Source: Senegalimassilia sp003474385 (GTDB lineage Bacteria; Actinomycetota; Coriobacteriia; Coriobacteriales; Eggerthellaceae). Taken from it: 64,000 nucleotides of DNA. Below are positions 39,395 to 48,596 of the stretch, piece after piece (position 1 is the first letter of the stretch; the number at the start of each line of letters is the position of its first letter). The stretch is from the NCBI RefSeq assembly GCF_003474385.1, contig NZ_QUCY01000001.1:1-64000 (forward strand). The letters are read 5' to 3'. Both the position numbers and the translations under genes were made by a program. The notes beneath the pieces are model-generated. The model was not told the origin of the DNA and ran no database searches. It saw nothing but the letters and a program-made list of their open reading frames with translations.

Positions 39395-40861
39395 GTGGGC
39401 GGGCGCGCGGCGATATACGCCCGCTTCTCGAGCCACAACCAGCGCGGCGAGTCCATAGAGATACAGGTGGAGAAGTCCCGCGCCTACTGCGCCGAGAACG
39501 ACCTGCGCGTGGTGGCCACGTACTGTGACTTCGCGCAGACGGGCACCAACACCGACCGCGCCGAGTTCCAGCGCATGATGGCCGACGCCAAGCGAGGGCT
39601 GTTCGATTTCGTGGTCATATATAAAGTTACCCGAATCATGCGCAACCGCGACGAGATGGCCATGGCGCGCATCATGCTGCGCCGCTGCCGCGTCGAGATA
39701 CTGTACGCGGGCGAGGACATTTCGGACGGCTCGGCGGGCGTGCTGCAGCTGGGCATGCTGGAGGTGCTGGCGGAGTACGAGAGCGCGCTCGACGGCGAGC
39801 GCATACGCGACGGCATACAGAAGAACGCCGAGCGGTGCATGGCCAATGGCTGCGTGCGCTACGGCTGGGACATAGTGGACGGGCGCTACGTGGTCAACGA
39901 GGAGGAGGCCGCCGCCATCCGCCTGGGCGTGCGCATGGTCTTGTCGGGCAAGTCGGTGGCCGACGTGGTGCGCGCCTGGGAGCCGTACCGCACCAAGCGC
40001 GGCGGCAAGTGGCGCTTCCAGACGGTGCGCCGCATACTGATGCGGCGGGAGAACGGCGGGGAGTACCGCTACGCGGGCGTGGTCGTGCCCGGCGGCATGC
40101 CCGCCATCGTTCCCATGGATGACGAGGAGAGGGTGATACGGATGCTTGAGGACTCGCACAGGCCCCGCGCCAAGACCGAAGCGTGGGACTTCCCGCTCAC
40201 GGGCAAGCTCTACGACGGGCGAGACGGCGGGCTGATGACCGGCACCAGCGGAACGGGCAAGTCGGGCAGGCCCTATCACTACTACCGCTGCCGCAGCTGC
40301 GGGCGCACCGTGCGCCGCGATGTCGTGGAGAAGCGCGTGGCCGACGCCGTGCGCGAGGCCCTGGGCAGCGCCGACAGCCGCGAGCGCATCGCTCGCATGC
40401 TGGCCGACGCCGAGGAGGAGCGCGCCGACGAGAAGCCCTTGAGCGAGACCATAAAGGGCGAGCTGGCCAAGATCGAGACGGCGTTCTCTAACATATGGAC
40501 GGCCATCGAGTCGGGCATCGCGCCGCCGGGCGGCAAGGAGCGCATAGACGCGCTGAAGCAGCGGCAGGCGCTCCTCAAGGACGAGCTGCGCACGGCCGAG
40601 GCCCTTGAGGCCGCCCGCCTTGACTACGACCGCGCGCTGTTCTGGCTTGAGGGCATGGCCGCCGCCGAGGTGGACGACGCGCAGCTCCTGCGCACGTTCG
40701 TGGCGCGCGTGGTGCTGGGCGGCCCCGACGATGACGACGGCCTGCGCGTGGCGTTCACGTTTGACGATTCTGCTGGCTTGGGCGATAATCCGTCGCTGCC
40801 TGGCGCTATAGGTCCAGGTGGCGAGGTGTTCGACCGAATGAACGCCAGCTCCACCATGTGA
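39395..40861 (+). CDS. Large serine integrase
   Basis: A 488-residue serine recombinase that integrates and excises the prophage. The N-terminal catalytic domain has YARFSS (nucleophile Ser12), TDRAEFQRMM, VVIYKVTRIMRNRDE and ELYES-like DGERIRDGI. The recombinase domain and a zinc-ribbon region with CRSCGRTV follow, then a coiled coil and a basic end. The start is GTG 39395, two bases after the repressor stop, with GGAG upstream; the two are probably one transcript. No excisionase (RDF) is recognised. Confidence 0.95.
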   Translation: MGGRAAIYARFSSHNQRGESIEIQVEKSRAYCAENDLRVVATYCDFAQTGTNTDRAEFQRMMADAKRGLFDFVVIYKVTRIMRNRDEMAMARIMLRRCRVEILYAGEDISDGSAGVLQLGMLEVLAEYESALDGERIRDGIQKNAERCMANGCVRYGWDIVDGRYVVNEEEAAAIRLGVRMVLSGKSVADVVRAWEPYRTKRGGKWRFQTVRRILMRRENGGEYRYAGVVVPGGMPAIVPMDDEERVIRMLEDSHRPRAKTEAWDFPLTGKLYDGRDGGLMTGTSGTGKSGRPYHYYRCRSCGRTVRRDVVEKRVADAVREALGSADSRERIARMLADAEEERADEKPLSETIKGELAKIETAFSNIWTAIESGIAPPGGKERIDALKQRQALLKDELRTAEALEAARLDYDRALFWLEGMAAAEVDDAQLLRTFVARVVLGGPDDDDGLRVAFTFDDSAGLGDNPSLPGAIGPGGEVFDRMNASSTM

Positions 40862-40866
40862 ATCCC

Positions 40867-40896
40867 AGCCTCGCATATGCGAGGCTTTTTCTTTTT
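40867..40896 (+). terminator. Terminator after the integrase
   Basis: AGCCTCGCAT pairs perfectly with ATGCGAGGCT, followed by TTTTTCTTTTT. It ends the repressor-integrase transcript near the right prophage edge. Confidence 0.9.
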
Positions 40897-41005
40897 CGCA
40901 CATTGTGCTTATGGTTGCCTGCAATCAGCTTGCACTTGCGGCGCTGTCGTACAATGTGCACGACATATCTTGCCCACGGGAGCAGATTCCCTAAAAGGAG
41001 ACATA

Positions 41006-42535
41006 TTGGATTCCAAATCATCTGAGAAACGATTTGCGCTCATCATCGATGCCGATAACGTTTCTGCAAAGTACATCAAGCCGATCACCGATGAACTGTC
41101 AAAATACGGCACCATCACCTACAAGCGTATCTATGGCGACTGGACGAGCACGTTGCATGCGAAATGGAAAGATTCGCTGCTTGAGAACTCGATCACGCCT
41201 ATTCAGCAGTTCAGTTACACCACGGGTAAAAACGCCACCGATTCTGCCATGATCATCGATGCTATGGACATCATGTACACCGGATCGGTCGAGGGGTTTT
41301 GCATCGTCTCCAGCGATAGCGATTTCACGCGTCTTGCAAGCCGCATCCGCGAAAGCGGCCTCACCGTCATCGGTATGGGGGAGAAGAAGACGCCCGTTCC
41401 GTTTCGCAAGGCGTGCGATATCTTCACCACGCTTGAGCTGCTCGTGGGCGAAGGCGGCAAAGCGTCCCGGCGCGGCCATCGGGGGCAGGCGGCTTCGAAT
41501 GCGGGGCAGGGCAGCGGGCCGAGCATCGAGCAGGTCGAGCGTGCTGTGGCCGATATCGTTACGGATAACCAGAATAACGGTAAGGCTACGGGCCTTGGAG
41601 AGGTTGGGAGCCGTCTTCTCAAGCGCTATCCCGATTTCGATGTGCGCAGCTATGGCACTAATCAGCTTACGAAGCTGCTCGGCGAGTTCTCCAGCGTTCA
41701 GATCACCAAGGATGGCAATAGCGTGATGGTGGAGTTGACGGAAAGCTCCACGGCTCCCGCCGACGATCGAACTGGCCACGATGGGCGAACGGGGACGGCG
41801 GTTCCCGCAGATTCCGAAAACCGAGCTGATGACAATGCCGCCGAACCGCAGGATGGTGCATCCGAAGCGCAGGAGAGCGACAAGCCACGTCGATCCCGCA
41901 GGTCCCGATCCCGCAGGTCCCGTTCGAAAGCCGGCAGCACTGGCGATAGGGCGCAATCCTTCGATGGCGAATCGGATAAGGCCGAGCCTGTCCTGGAGGA
42001 TAAGGTCGAAATCGAAGAGGCTCTCTCGTCTGAGGAAGCCGTTGCGACGGGCCGTCACCCCCATGACCGAGCCGATGATGCTTCCCATGATGGGGCGGCT
42101 TCGGTTGATGCGGCTGCCGTCGGAACCTTCGATGGGGCGCAGGCTGATGCCACATCGGCGGACCACTCCGAAGCCGGTCGTGCATTCGATGCCGCCGACG
42201 AAGCGTCTGTTGCGCAGGAGGATGGGGAAGAGCGTGCTGCCCAGCCTGAGGCTCGGGACTCCAGACCGGCTCGCAAGCGTCGCAAGCCTTCTCGTGCTCA
42301 ACGGTCCGAGAAGATGCACGGGCAGACCCCCGAACAGCTCATCTTCGATGCTGTGCGCGATGCGGGCGTCGACGGGGTCGGCATCGCCGATTTGTCCAAG
42401 CTTGTGCGCAGCACGTTCAAGTCGTTCAAGGTTCGCGACCACGGGTTCGGTCAAATGCGGCAGTACATCGCTTCTCTTGCCGATATCAAGGTTGAGAAGC
42501 GGGGCAGCGATTATTTCGCCGTGCTGGAAGAATAG
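41006..42535 (+). CDS. NYN-domain protein with two OST-HTH/LOTUS domains
   Basis: A 509-residue protein starting at TTG 41006 after AAAAGGAG. The N-terminal ~150 residues form a NYN (PIN-like) RNase domain (FALIIDADNVSAKYI, DSAMIIDAMDI, IVSSDSDFTRLASRIRES), with acidic residues for metal. A first OST-HTH domain lies at about 175-245 (ADIVTDNQNNGKATGLGEVGSRLLKRY), then a long disordered Ala/Asp-rich region with an Arg/Ser repeat (RRSRSRRSRS), and a C-terminal OST-HTH (GVGIADLSKLVRSTFKSFKVRDHGF). It probably degrades or binds structured RNA. The RS part is encoded by a perfect 15-bp tandem copy at 41891-41920. Confidence 0.88.
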   Translation: MDSKSSEKRFALIIDADNVSAKYIKPITDELSKYGTITYKRIYGDWTSTLHAKWKDSLLENSITPIQQFSYTTGKNATDSAMIIDAMDIMYTGSVEGFCIVSSDSDFTRLASRIRESGLTVIGMGEKKTPVPFRKACDIFTTLELLVGEGGKASRRGHRGQAASNAGQGSGPSIEQVERAVADIVTDNQNNGKATGLGEVGSRLLKRYPDFDVRSYGTNQLTKLLGEFSSVQITKDGNSVMVELTESSTAPADDRTGHDGRTGTAVPADSENRADDNAAEPQDGASEAQESDKPRRSRRSRSRRSRSKAGSTGDRAQSFDGESDKAEPVLEDKVEIEEALSSEEAVATGRHPHDRADDASHDGAASVDAAAVGTFDGAQADATSADHSEAGRAFDAADEASVAQEDGEERAAQPEARDSRPARKRRKPSRAQRSEKMHGQTPEQLIFDAVRDAGVDGVGIADLSKLVRSTFKSFKVRDHGFGQMRQYIASLADIKVEKRGSDYFAVLEE

Positions 42536-42689
42536 GCTTGCGTCTTACGTAGTGCGCTGCATTGTTCGGCGCATCATGTGTTTCCACCCGGTTAAATCCG
42601 CCGTTTAGAGCGATAACCGGTCATTCGACCCTGTCGCCCGCTGCAGGTTTTGCTATGATTGCAAGGCGCAATTTTGCGTAGATGGGCGT

Positions 42690-42775
42690 GCGGGCGTGGC
42701 GGAATTGGCAGACGCGCCAGATTTAGGTTCTGGTGGGCAACCCCCGTGAAGGTTCAAGTCCTTTCGCCCGCACCA
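42690..42775 (+). tRNA. tRNA-Leu (TAG)
   Basis: A class II tRNA with a long variable arm: acceptor GCGGGCG/CGCCCGC, anticodon TAG in GATTTAGGTTC, T-loop GTTCAAGTC and encoded CCA. A TATGAT box at 42654 is a likely -10. Confidence 0.95.
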
Positions 42776-42876
42776 TTTGAGGGGAGTATGCACGCATGCA
42801 TGTTCCCCTCAGCTGCTTTATGCTGAAGCTTGCTTTCCCTGTTGCGGGGCAAGGCGGGCGGGAAGGAACGAATGGT

Positions 42877-44115
42877 ATGGAAACATTGAAGGCGATCGGG
42901 CGGAAGTGGAATGACATCAGCCTGATCAAGCGTATTCTCGTCGGTTTGGTCATCGGCGCTGTTTTGGGCGTGTTTTGGCCGGGTAACGACGTGCTCGAGA
43001 TGTTCGGCACGTTGTTCGTCTCCGCACTGAAGGGCGTGGCGCCCATCCTGGTATTCTTCTTGGTCATCAGCGCGCTTGCAAACGCCAAGGGCGCCGGTGC
43101 CATGAAGGTGGTCGTGATCTTGTATCTGGCTGCTACGTTCATCGCGGCGTTCGTCGCCGTTTTGATGAGCTCCCTGTTCCCCGTGGAGCTTACCTTGGCC
43201 GCGGCTCAGGACACCTCTGCGGCTCCTTCCGATATCGGGTCGGTGTTCTCCAAGCTTTTGCTGTCCATCGCCTCCAACCCCGTTGATGCTCTGACCAACG
43301 CGAATTACCTGGGCATCCTTGCGTGGGCTGTGCTGCTCGGCATTGCCTTGCGTCATGCCAAGGACGGCGTGAAGGAGGTCTTCGCCTCTATCTCCGACGC
43401 GGTTTCGCAGGTCGTGCGTTGGATCATTTCCCTGGCCCCGTTCGGCATCATGGGCCTGGTGTACACCTCGGTCAGCACCAACGGCCTTGAGATCTTCACC
43501 GAGTACGGTCAGCTTCTGTTGGTGCTCCTTGCCGCCATGGCCGTGGTCGCCTTCGTGACCAATCCTCTTTTGGCGTTCGCGTGCTTCCGCAAGAACCCCT
43601 ATCCGCTGGTGTGGCGTTGCACGAAGGACTCCGGCGTTACGGCGTTTTTCACCCGCAGCTCCGCGGCTAACATCCCTGTGAACATGGAGCTGTGCAAGAA
43701 GCTGGGCCTGAACAAGGACAACTACTCCGTGTCCATTCCCTTGGGCGCAACTATCAACATGGGCGGTGCCGCTGTGACCATCTCTCTGATGGCTATGATG
43801 GCTGCGCACACCATGGGCGTTGAGGTCGGTTTCGGCACCGCTGTCATCCTGGGCGCGCTTTCCGCTGTGTCCGCTTGCGGCGCTTCCGGCGTCGCCGGCG
43901 GCAGCCTGCTGCTCATCCCGCTTGCCTGCAGCCTGTTCGGCATCGGCAACGATGTGGCCATGCAGGTCGTCGGCATCGGCTTTGTGATCGGTGTCATCCA
44001 GGACTCCGTGGAGACGGCTATCAACTCCTCCACCGACGTGCTGTTCGCGGCTTCCGCCGAGTACATGCAGTGGCGTCGCGAGGGCCGCGATTTCAAGCCC
44101 GGCGCGGATGCGTAG
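42877..44115 (+). CDS. sstT: Serine/threonine:Na+ symporter (DAACS family)
   Basis: A 412-residue membrane protein that takes up serine and threonine with Na+. It has eight or so membrane helices with two re-entrant loops. Family motifs are the Ser-rich loop FFTRSSAANIPVNMELCKKLGL, GATINMGGAAVTI and the C-terminal QDSVETAINSSTDVLFAA. This uptake system suits an amino-acid-fermenting host. The ATG at 42877 has GGAAGGA upstream; longer starts have no support. Confidence 0.93.
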   Translation: METLKAIGRKWNDISLIKRILVGLVIGAVLGVFWPGNDVLEMFGTLFVSALKGVAPILVFFLVISALANAKGAGAMKVVVILYLAATFIAAFVAVLMSSLFPVELTLAAAQDTSAAPSDIGSVFSKLLLSIASNPVDALTNANYLGILAWAVLLGIALRHAKDGVKEVFASISDAVSQVVRWIISLAPFGIMGLVYTSVSTNGLEIFTEYGQLLLVLLAAMAVVAFVTNPLLAFACFRKNPYPLVWRCTKDSGVTAFFTRSSAANIPVNMELCKKLGLNKDNYSVSIPLGATINMGGAAVTISLMAMMAAHTMGVEVGFGTAVILGALSAVSACGASGVAGGSLLLIPLACSLFGIGNDVAMQVVGIGFVIGVIQDSVETAINSSTDVLFAASAEYMQWRREGRDFKPGADA

Positions 44116-44150
44116 GGTCTAAGCGGTAAGCTGAATATCCCGACACTTTG

Positions 44151-44178
44151 AAAGGGGCGCATGTCGCGCCCCTTTCTT
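44151..44178 (+). terminator. Terminator after sstT
   Basis: AAAGGGGCGC and GCGCCCCTTT pair over 10 bp with loop ATGTC, followed by CTTG. The following 44179-44374 stretch has no supportable gene. Confidence 0.8.
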
Positions 44179-44374
44179 GCGTTTTGCGTGTTGGCGTTCG
44201 GGGTCTGCTTAGGAGGGTTTTGGGGTGGGCATGGCCGCTGGATGTCGTTGACGGATATCAAAAACCACCAAGGGCGGAACGGTTGCGACAAGCATGGGCA
44301 AACCGGGGGCACGCTGAGTGTGGCATCGCCATTGACGCTCGATGGCATTTTGAGGGGTATACGCGGTGGCAACG

Positions 44375-44397
44375 AAAAAGGGCGCCTCAGCGCCCTT
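44375..44397 (-). terminator. Terminator of the small membrane protein gene
   Basis: AAGGGCGC, loop CTCA and GCGCCCTT pair over 8 bp, with TTTTT on the minus strand. It ends the transcript of the 44427-44789 gene. Confidence 0.8.
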
Positions 44398-44426
44398 GAA
44401 TCGTTTATGGAAGAGGGGATTGCGTG

Positions 44427-44789
44427 CTATCCCACAAACCTGCCCAACAAAAAGCCGATGATCACACATGCAGCAGCGAAGCAAGCTGAAAGACCCACAA
44501 GTCGGGTGTCATGATGCTTGTCTCGGTTGCGCTCTTCCTGCTCCTTGCGTTTTGCGGGGAAGTAGGAGTAGCCGTCGGTGGTGATGGCTACCACAGTGCC
44601 TCGACGATCGTCCGGACGTTTGGCAAGCGCGCCTCGTTCGATCAATTCGCGCTGCAGATCATCGTCGGGACGCAACGGGAATGCGCAGCGATAGACCAGC
44701 TCGCCGTCGACGGTGCAGGTTGCGCGTTCGTAATCAAGCAAGCGGCCAAGTTCCCGCTCTTGCAGGATGTTCAATTCGATGGAAGCCAT
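44427..44789 (-). CDS. Conserved small protein with C-terminal membrane helix
   Basis: A 120-residue protein. The first ~70 residues are soluble (LDYERATCTVDGELVYRC, LRPDDDLQRELIERGALAK), then a charged stretch RKEQEERNRDKH and a C-terminal hydrophobic segment (ACFAAACVIIGFLLGRFVG) that should anchor it in the membrane. Family unknown. It is divergent from tig. Confidence 0.75.
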   Translation of the reverse strand: MASIELNILQERELGRLLDYERATCTVDGELVYRCAFPLRPDDDLQRELIERGALAKRPDDRRGTVVAITTDGYSYFPAKRKEQEERNRDKHHDTRLVGLSACFAAACVIIGFLLGRFVG

Positions 44790-45042
44790 GATGATTTCCT
44801 CTGGTGCGTTGAGTGTGCGTTTTCAGACATAGTTATGATACCCTGAACAGGTTCGTTTTGGTAGGCAAATGTGGCAAGCGGCGCGGTGGTTTTCCCGCGT
44901 CCCATTGCGCGGTCGATGCTTGCGTTTCCGTGGTTCGTTCGTGAACGCGGGACCTCAGCTTTATCGAGCGGGTGGAATGTGCCATAATAACAGGTCGGTG
45001 CGCTATAGCACCTATGAGCAAGTAACGATGGAGGATAGCTAC

Positions 45043-46425
45043 GTGGAAACTAAAGTTGAGGCTCTTGAGGGCAACCGCGCGAAGGTGACCATCACCCTCG
45101 ATGCCAAGGACGTCGACGCCCGTATCAAGAATACGTATAAGGAATTCGCTAACAAGTACAACTTCCCCGGGTTCCGCAAGGGCAAGGCCCCGCGTCCCAT
45201 TATCGATAACGCTCTGGGCAAGGACGCCGTCCGCGCTTCCGTCGCCGACGAAGTGGTGAACGGCCTTTCCCCCATCGCCATCGACGAAAAGGGCCTGTTC
45301 CCGATTAGCAAGCCCGAGTTCGCTGAGGAGCCCGGCCTGGTCGAGGACGGCAAGGAGTACTCCTACACCTTCACCATCGAGTGCAAGCCCGAGGTCGAGC
45401 TGGACAGCTACGAGCCCGTCGAGATCGAGCTTCCCGGCGAAGAGGCCACCGATGAGGAGATTGAGGACCAGATCGAGCACTTCCGCGAGCATTACTTCAC
45501 GTTCAAGGATGCCCCGGCCAACACCAAGGTCAAGGTCGACTCCGAGCTGACCATCGCCATGAAGTCCACCGACGACAAGGGCGAGGCCATCGAGAGCCTG
45601 TCCACCGAGGAGCGCCCCTACACCATGGGCGCCGGCCTTCTGCCCGAGGAGTTCGAGGAGAAGCTGGTGGGCCTGAAGAAGGGCCAGACCGCAGAGTTCG
45701 ACCTGGACATGCCGGCCAACCCGCCCGTTCTGCTGCGCGCCCTCAAGGACAAGACCGAGAAGATCCACTTCGACGTCGAGGTCAAAGCCGTCCGCAAGAA
45801 GATCCTCCCCGAGGTCACCGATGAGTGGGTCAAGGAGACCCTGGGCTTCGAGAACGTCGAGGAGCTGCGCACGCGCCTGGCTGAGAGCCTGACCGCTCAG
45901 AAGAAGTCTATGCTGCCGGGCCTGAAGGAGCGCGCTTGCCTGAACAAGCTCATCGAGCGCATGGACGTCGAGGTTCCCGCCGCCATGGCCGAGGCTGCTG
46001 AGGCCAACCTGCTGCAGGAGCTGTTCCAGCAGCTGCAGGCTTCCGGCATGTCCTTCGACGCCTATCTGCAGCAGATGGGCCTGAAGGCTGAGAACTTCAA
46101 GGATGACATCAAGCTGCAGGCCGCTGACAATGTCAAGCAGGACCTGGCTCTGGACGCTTGGGCCCGTCATTTCGACATGCAGGTCTCCGATGCCGACGTC
46201 ACCATGGAATTCGTGAAGTCCGGCGTTGAGGATCCGGCCGCTCTGGAAGAGGATTGGCGCAAGAACGGCCAGCTGCACATGGTTCGCGAGGGCGTGCTGC
46301 GCACGAAGGCCGTCACGGACCTGATGGACAAGGCAGTTGTCACCGAGGTTCAGCCGAAGGCCGCCGACGAGAAGCCGGCTAAGAAGACCGCCAAGAAGGC
46401 TGCCAAGGCCGACGACGCCGAATAG
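45043..46425 (+). CDS. tig: Trigger factor (ribosome-associated chaperone)
   Basis: A 460-residue chaperone and prolyl isomerase that meets nascent chains at the ribosome. The ribosome-binding signature is FPGFRKGKAPRPII in the N-terminal domain. The FKBP-type PPIase domain lies at about 150-245 and the long helical chaperone arm follows. The end is a Lys/Ala-rich tail (KKTAKKAAKADDAE). The start GTG at 45043 is preceded by GGAGG at 8 bp; ATG 45028 in the same frame would place the GGAGG inside the gene. clpP and clpX follow, a common order. Confidence 0.96.
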   Translation: METKVEALEGNRAKVTITLDAKDVDARIKNTYKEFANKYNFPGFRKGKAPRPIIDNALGKDAVRASVADEVVNGLSPIAIDEKGLFPISKPEFAEEPGLVEDGKEYSYTFTIECKPEVELDSYEPVEIELPGEEATDEEIEDQIEHFREHYFTFKDAPANTKVKVDSELTIAMKSTDDKGEAIESLSTEERPYTMGAGLLPEEFEEKLVGLKKGQTAEFDLDMPANPPVLLRALKDKTEKIHFDVEVKAVRKKILPEVTDEWVKETLGFENVEELRTRLAESLTAQKKSMLPGLKERACLNKLIERMDVEVPAAMAEAAEANLLQELFQQLQASGMSFDAYLQQMGLKAENFKDDIKLQAADNVKQDLALDAWARHFDMQVSDADVTMEFVKSGVEDPAALEEDWRKNGQLHMVREGVLRTKAVTDLMDKAVVTEVQPKAADEKPAKKTAKKAAKADDAE

Positions 46426-46445
46426 CACAAGCTGTCAGCCATTTT

Positions 46446-46496
46446 CAGCCCGCCCAGGAGGTGCGCGCGTGATCGTGCGCACGCCTGGGCGGGCTG
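46446..46496 (+). other. Long nested hairpin between tig and clpP
   Basis: A perfect 13-bp outer stem (46446-46458 with 46484-46496, CAGCCCGCCCAGG) encloses a second 6-bp stem GTGCGC/GCGCAC. It is not followed by a T-tract, so it is unlike a simple terminator. It may be an mRNA processing or stabilising structure, or a weak terminator. Confidence 0.6.
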
Positions 46497-46607
46497 TGGT
46501 TACTCCATGAATGCGTCATAGCGCTTGCGCGCGCGGCCATGTTGCCGCACTATAGCTATCAAACCTTTTGGCCGCTGCGGCGGCTTTTCAAGAGAAGCGA
46601 GGCTTAC

Positions 46608-47228
46608 ATGAGTTTCAACCCACATTCTGCTCTGATCCCCTACGTTGTGGAGCAGTCGCCGCGTGGCGAGCGCAGCTACGATATCTATTCCCGCTTGCTC
46701 AACGAGCGCATCATCTTCTTGGGCGAGCAGATCGATGACCAGGTCGCCAATTCCGTGGTCGCGCAGCTGCTTCATCTGGAGTCGGCCGATCCTGAAAAGG
46801 ACATCAGCCTCTACATCAACTCCCCGGGCGGCAGCGTGACCGCTGGTCTGGGCATCCTTGATACCATGAACTTCATCAAGTGCGATGTTTCCACCATCTG
46901 CTTGGGCGAGTGCGCTTCCATGGCAGCCGTGCTGCTGTCTAACGGCGCAAAGGGAAAGCGTCTGTGCCTGCCCAATTCTATGGTGCTCATCCATCAGCCT
47001 TCCGGCGGTGCGCAGGGTCAGCAGACCGAGATCGCCATCGTGGCAGACTTCATGCTGAAAACCCGTCAGCGCCTGAACAAGATCCTGGCCGATAACACCG
47101 GCCAGTCTCTGGATACCATCCAGCGCGACACTGAACGCGACAATTACATGACCGCCGAGCAGGCACTCGAGTACGGCCTTGTCGACCGTATCGTCACGTC
47201 CCGTGCGGCAATGGCCAAATCTGAATAG
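46608..47228 (+). CDS. clpP: ATP-dependent Clp protease proteolytic subunit
   Basis: A 206-residue serine protease that forms the degradation chamber with ClpX. The catalytic triad fits Ser in GECASMAAVLL, His in LIHQPSGG and Asp in DTERDNYMTAEQA. The nucleophile elbow reads ECASMAA where most ClpP have QAASMGA, a small variation. GAGG precedes the ATG at 5 bp. clpX follows in 14 bp. Confidence 0.96.
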   Translation: MSFNPHSALIPYVVEQSPRGERSYDIYSRLLNERIIFLGEQIDDQVANSVVAQLLHLESADPEKDISLYINSPGGSVTAGLGILDTMNFIKCDVSTICLGECASMAAVLLSNGAKGKRLCLPNSMVLIHQPSGGAQGQQTEIAIVADFMLKTRQRLNKILADNTGQSLDTIQRDTERDNYMTAEQALEYGLVDRIVTSRAAMAKSE

Positions 47229-47242
47229 GAACGATAATCTCG

Positions 47243-48595
47243 ATGAACGATAGACACGACGATCAATACGCGGGCAAGGACCCCAAGGACATCGTGTGCG
47301 CATTCTGCGGCAAGCATCCGCATCAGGTTGCGGCCATGATCTCGGGCCCGAACGGCATCTATATCTGCGATGAGTGCATCTCCGTATGCGCCGACGCCAT
47401 GATGCGCGACCTGGGTTTGCAGGTACCCGCCATGGGTGATGCCGGTAACGACAGGGTTGTAGAGGCCCATATGGAGCAAGATGCAGCGCCTAGCCCCGAG
47501 CTTGTGCTCTCGCAGCTTCCTACGCCCCACGAGCTGTATGCAGAGCTGTCCGAGCATGTGGTGGGGCAGGAGGCCGCGAAGCGGGCTTTGTCCGTTGCGG
47601 TGTATAACCATTACAAGCGCATCAGCCTTGGCGAGCAGGCCAAGGAAGGCGATGTCGAGCTTGCGAAATCGAACATCATGTTGCTGGGGCCCACGGGCTC
47701 AGGTAAAACGCTGCTTGCCCAAACCCTCGCCCGTACGCTGCAGGTTCCGTTTGCCATCGCGGATGCGACCACGCTCACCGAAGCCGGCTATGTCGGCGAG
47801 GACGTCGAGAACATCCTGCTCAAGCTCATCACGGCTGCTGATTTCAATATCGAGCGAGCCGAGATCGGCATCATCTACATCGACGAGATCGACAAGGTGG
47901 CCCGTAAGGCCGAGAACCTTTCCATCACGCGCGATGTGTCGGGCGAAGGCGTTCAGCAGGCGCTGCTCAAGATCGTCGAGGGAACCGAGGCGTCCGTGCC
48001 GCCGCAGGGCGGCCGTAAGCATCCTCAGCAGGAGCTTATCCATATCGACACCACCAACATCTTGTTCATCCTGGGCGGTGCGTTCGTGGGCTTGGCGGAC
48101 ATCATCGCCGAGCGAGTCGGCAAGTCGGGTTTGGGCTTCAATGCCGATATGCCCGAGTCCAAAAAGCACGCTGATGCCGCGCTGCTGGCACAGGTTCTGC
48201 CCGAGGATTTGAACAAGTTCGGCATGATCCCCGAATTCGTCGGCCGCATCCCGGTCGTCACTAGCTTGTCCGAGCTTTCCGAGGACGATCTGGTGCGCAT
48301 TCTGACCGAGCCGAAGAACGCGTTGGTCAAGCAGTACAAGCGCATGTTCGAATTCGAGGAATCCGAGCTGACGTTTACCGACGAGTCCCTCCGCGCCATC
48401 GCGTGCGAGGCTTTGGAGCATGGCACGGGCGCGCGCGGCCTGCGCAGCATTTGCGAACGCGTGCTGCAAAACGTTATGTATGACCTGCCGGAGCACGATG
48501 GTGCTTCGACGGTGGTGGTTCGCGCCACCGATATCACAGGGGAGACCACCCCGGTGATCGCTTCTATTCCCGAACAACCGGAGATGAGCGTCTAA
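47243..48595 (+). CDS. clpX: ATP-dependent Clp protease ATPase subunit
   Basis: A 450-residue AAA+ unfoldase that feeds ClpP. The N-terminal zinc domain has CAFCGK and CDECISVC. Walker A is GPTGSGKT, Walker B IIYIDEIDK, and sensor/arginine region ends in GTGARGLRSICERVL. The gene is between clpP and valS in the same direction (1 bp from valS). Confidence 0.97.
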   Translation: MNDRHDDQYAGKDPKDIVCAFCGKHPHQVAAMISGPNGIYICDECISVCADAMMRDLGLQVPAMGDAGNDRVVEAHMEQDAAPSPELVLSQLPTPHELYAELSEHVVGQEAAKRALSVAVYNHYKRISLGEQAKEGDVELAKSNIMLLGPTGSGKTLLAQTLARTLQVPFAIADATTLTEAGYVGEDVENILLKLITAADFNIERAEIGIIYIDEIDKVARKAENLSITRDVSGEGVQQALLKIVEGTEASVPPQGGRKHPQQELIHIDTTNILFILGGAFVGLADIIAERVGKSGLGFNADMPESKKHADAALLAQVLPEDLNKFGMIPEFVGRIPVVTSLSELSEDDLVRILTEPKNALVKQYKRMFEFEESELTFTDESLRAIACEALEHGTGARGLRSICERVLQNVMYDLPEHDGASTVVVRATDITGETTPVIASIPEQPEMSV

Positions 48596-48596
48596 C

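Larger units (their letters stand above)
5816..40890. mobile_element. Prophage (siphovirus-like) with serine integrase and DGR
   Basis: About 35 kb of phage genes lie between the tRNA-Lys pair and the host NYN-domain gene. Modules present are integrase, repressor/Cro, recombination and replication, terminase, portal, capsid, a long-tail module with tape measure, a DGR and lysis. Base composition and codon use are visibly more GC-rich than the host arms. The left edge lies between 5816 and the terminator at 5883, the right edge between the integrase stop (40861) and about 40990. I compared both junctions and found no convincing direct repeat, which is common for large serine integrases because their shared core can be only a few bases. 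All major modules seem intact, so it could be inducible, though the repressor has an unusual active site. Confidence 0.92.

Noticed and set aside
664..40896. Shared 13-base CCTCGCATATGCG in the terminators at 664 and 40867, as possible att sites
   Set aside because: The first lies before argS, antiporter and tRNA genes that are clearly host DNA. It is a palindromic terminator core, likely convergent.
44148..44514. Plus-strand frames after sstT (83 and 117 codons)
   Set aside because: They begin inside the sstT terminator and have no domain features.
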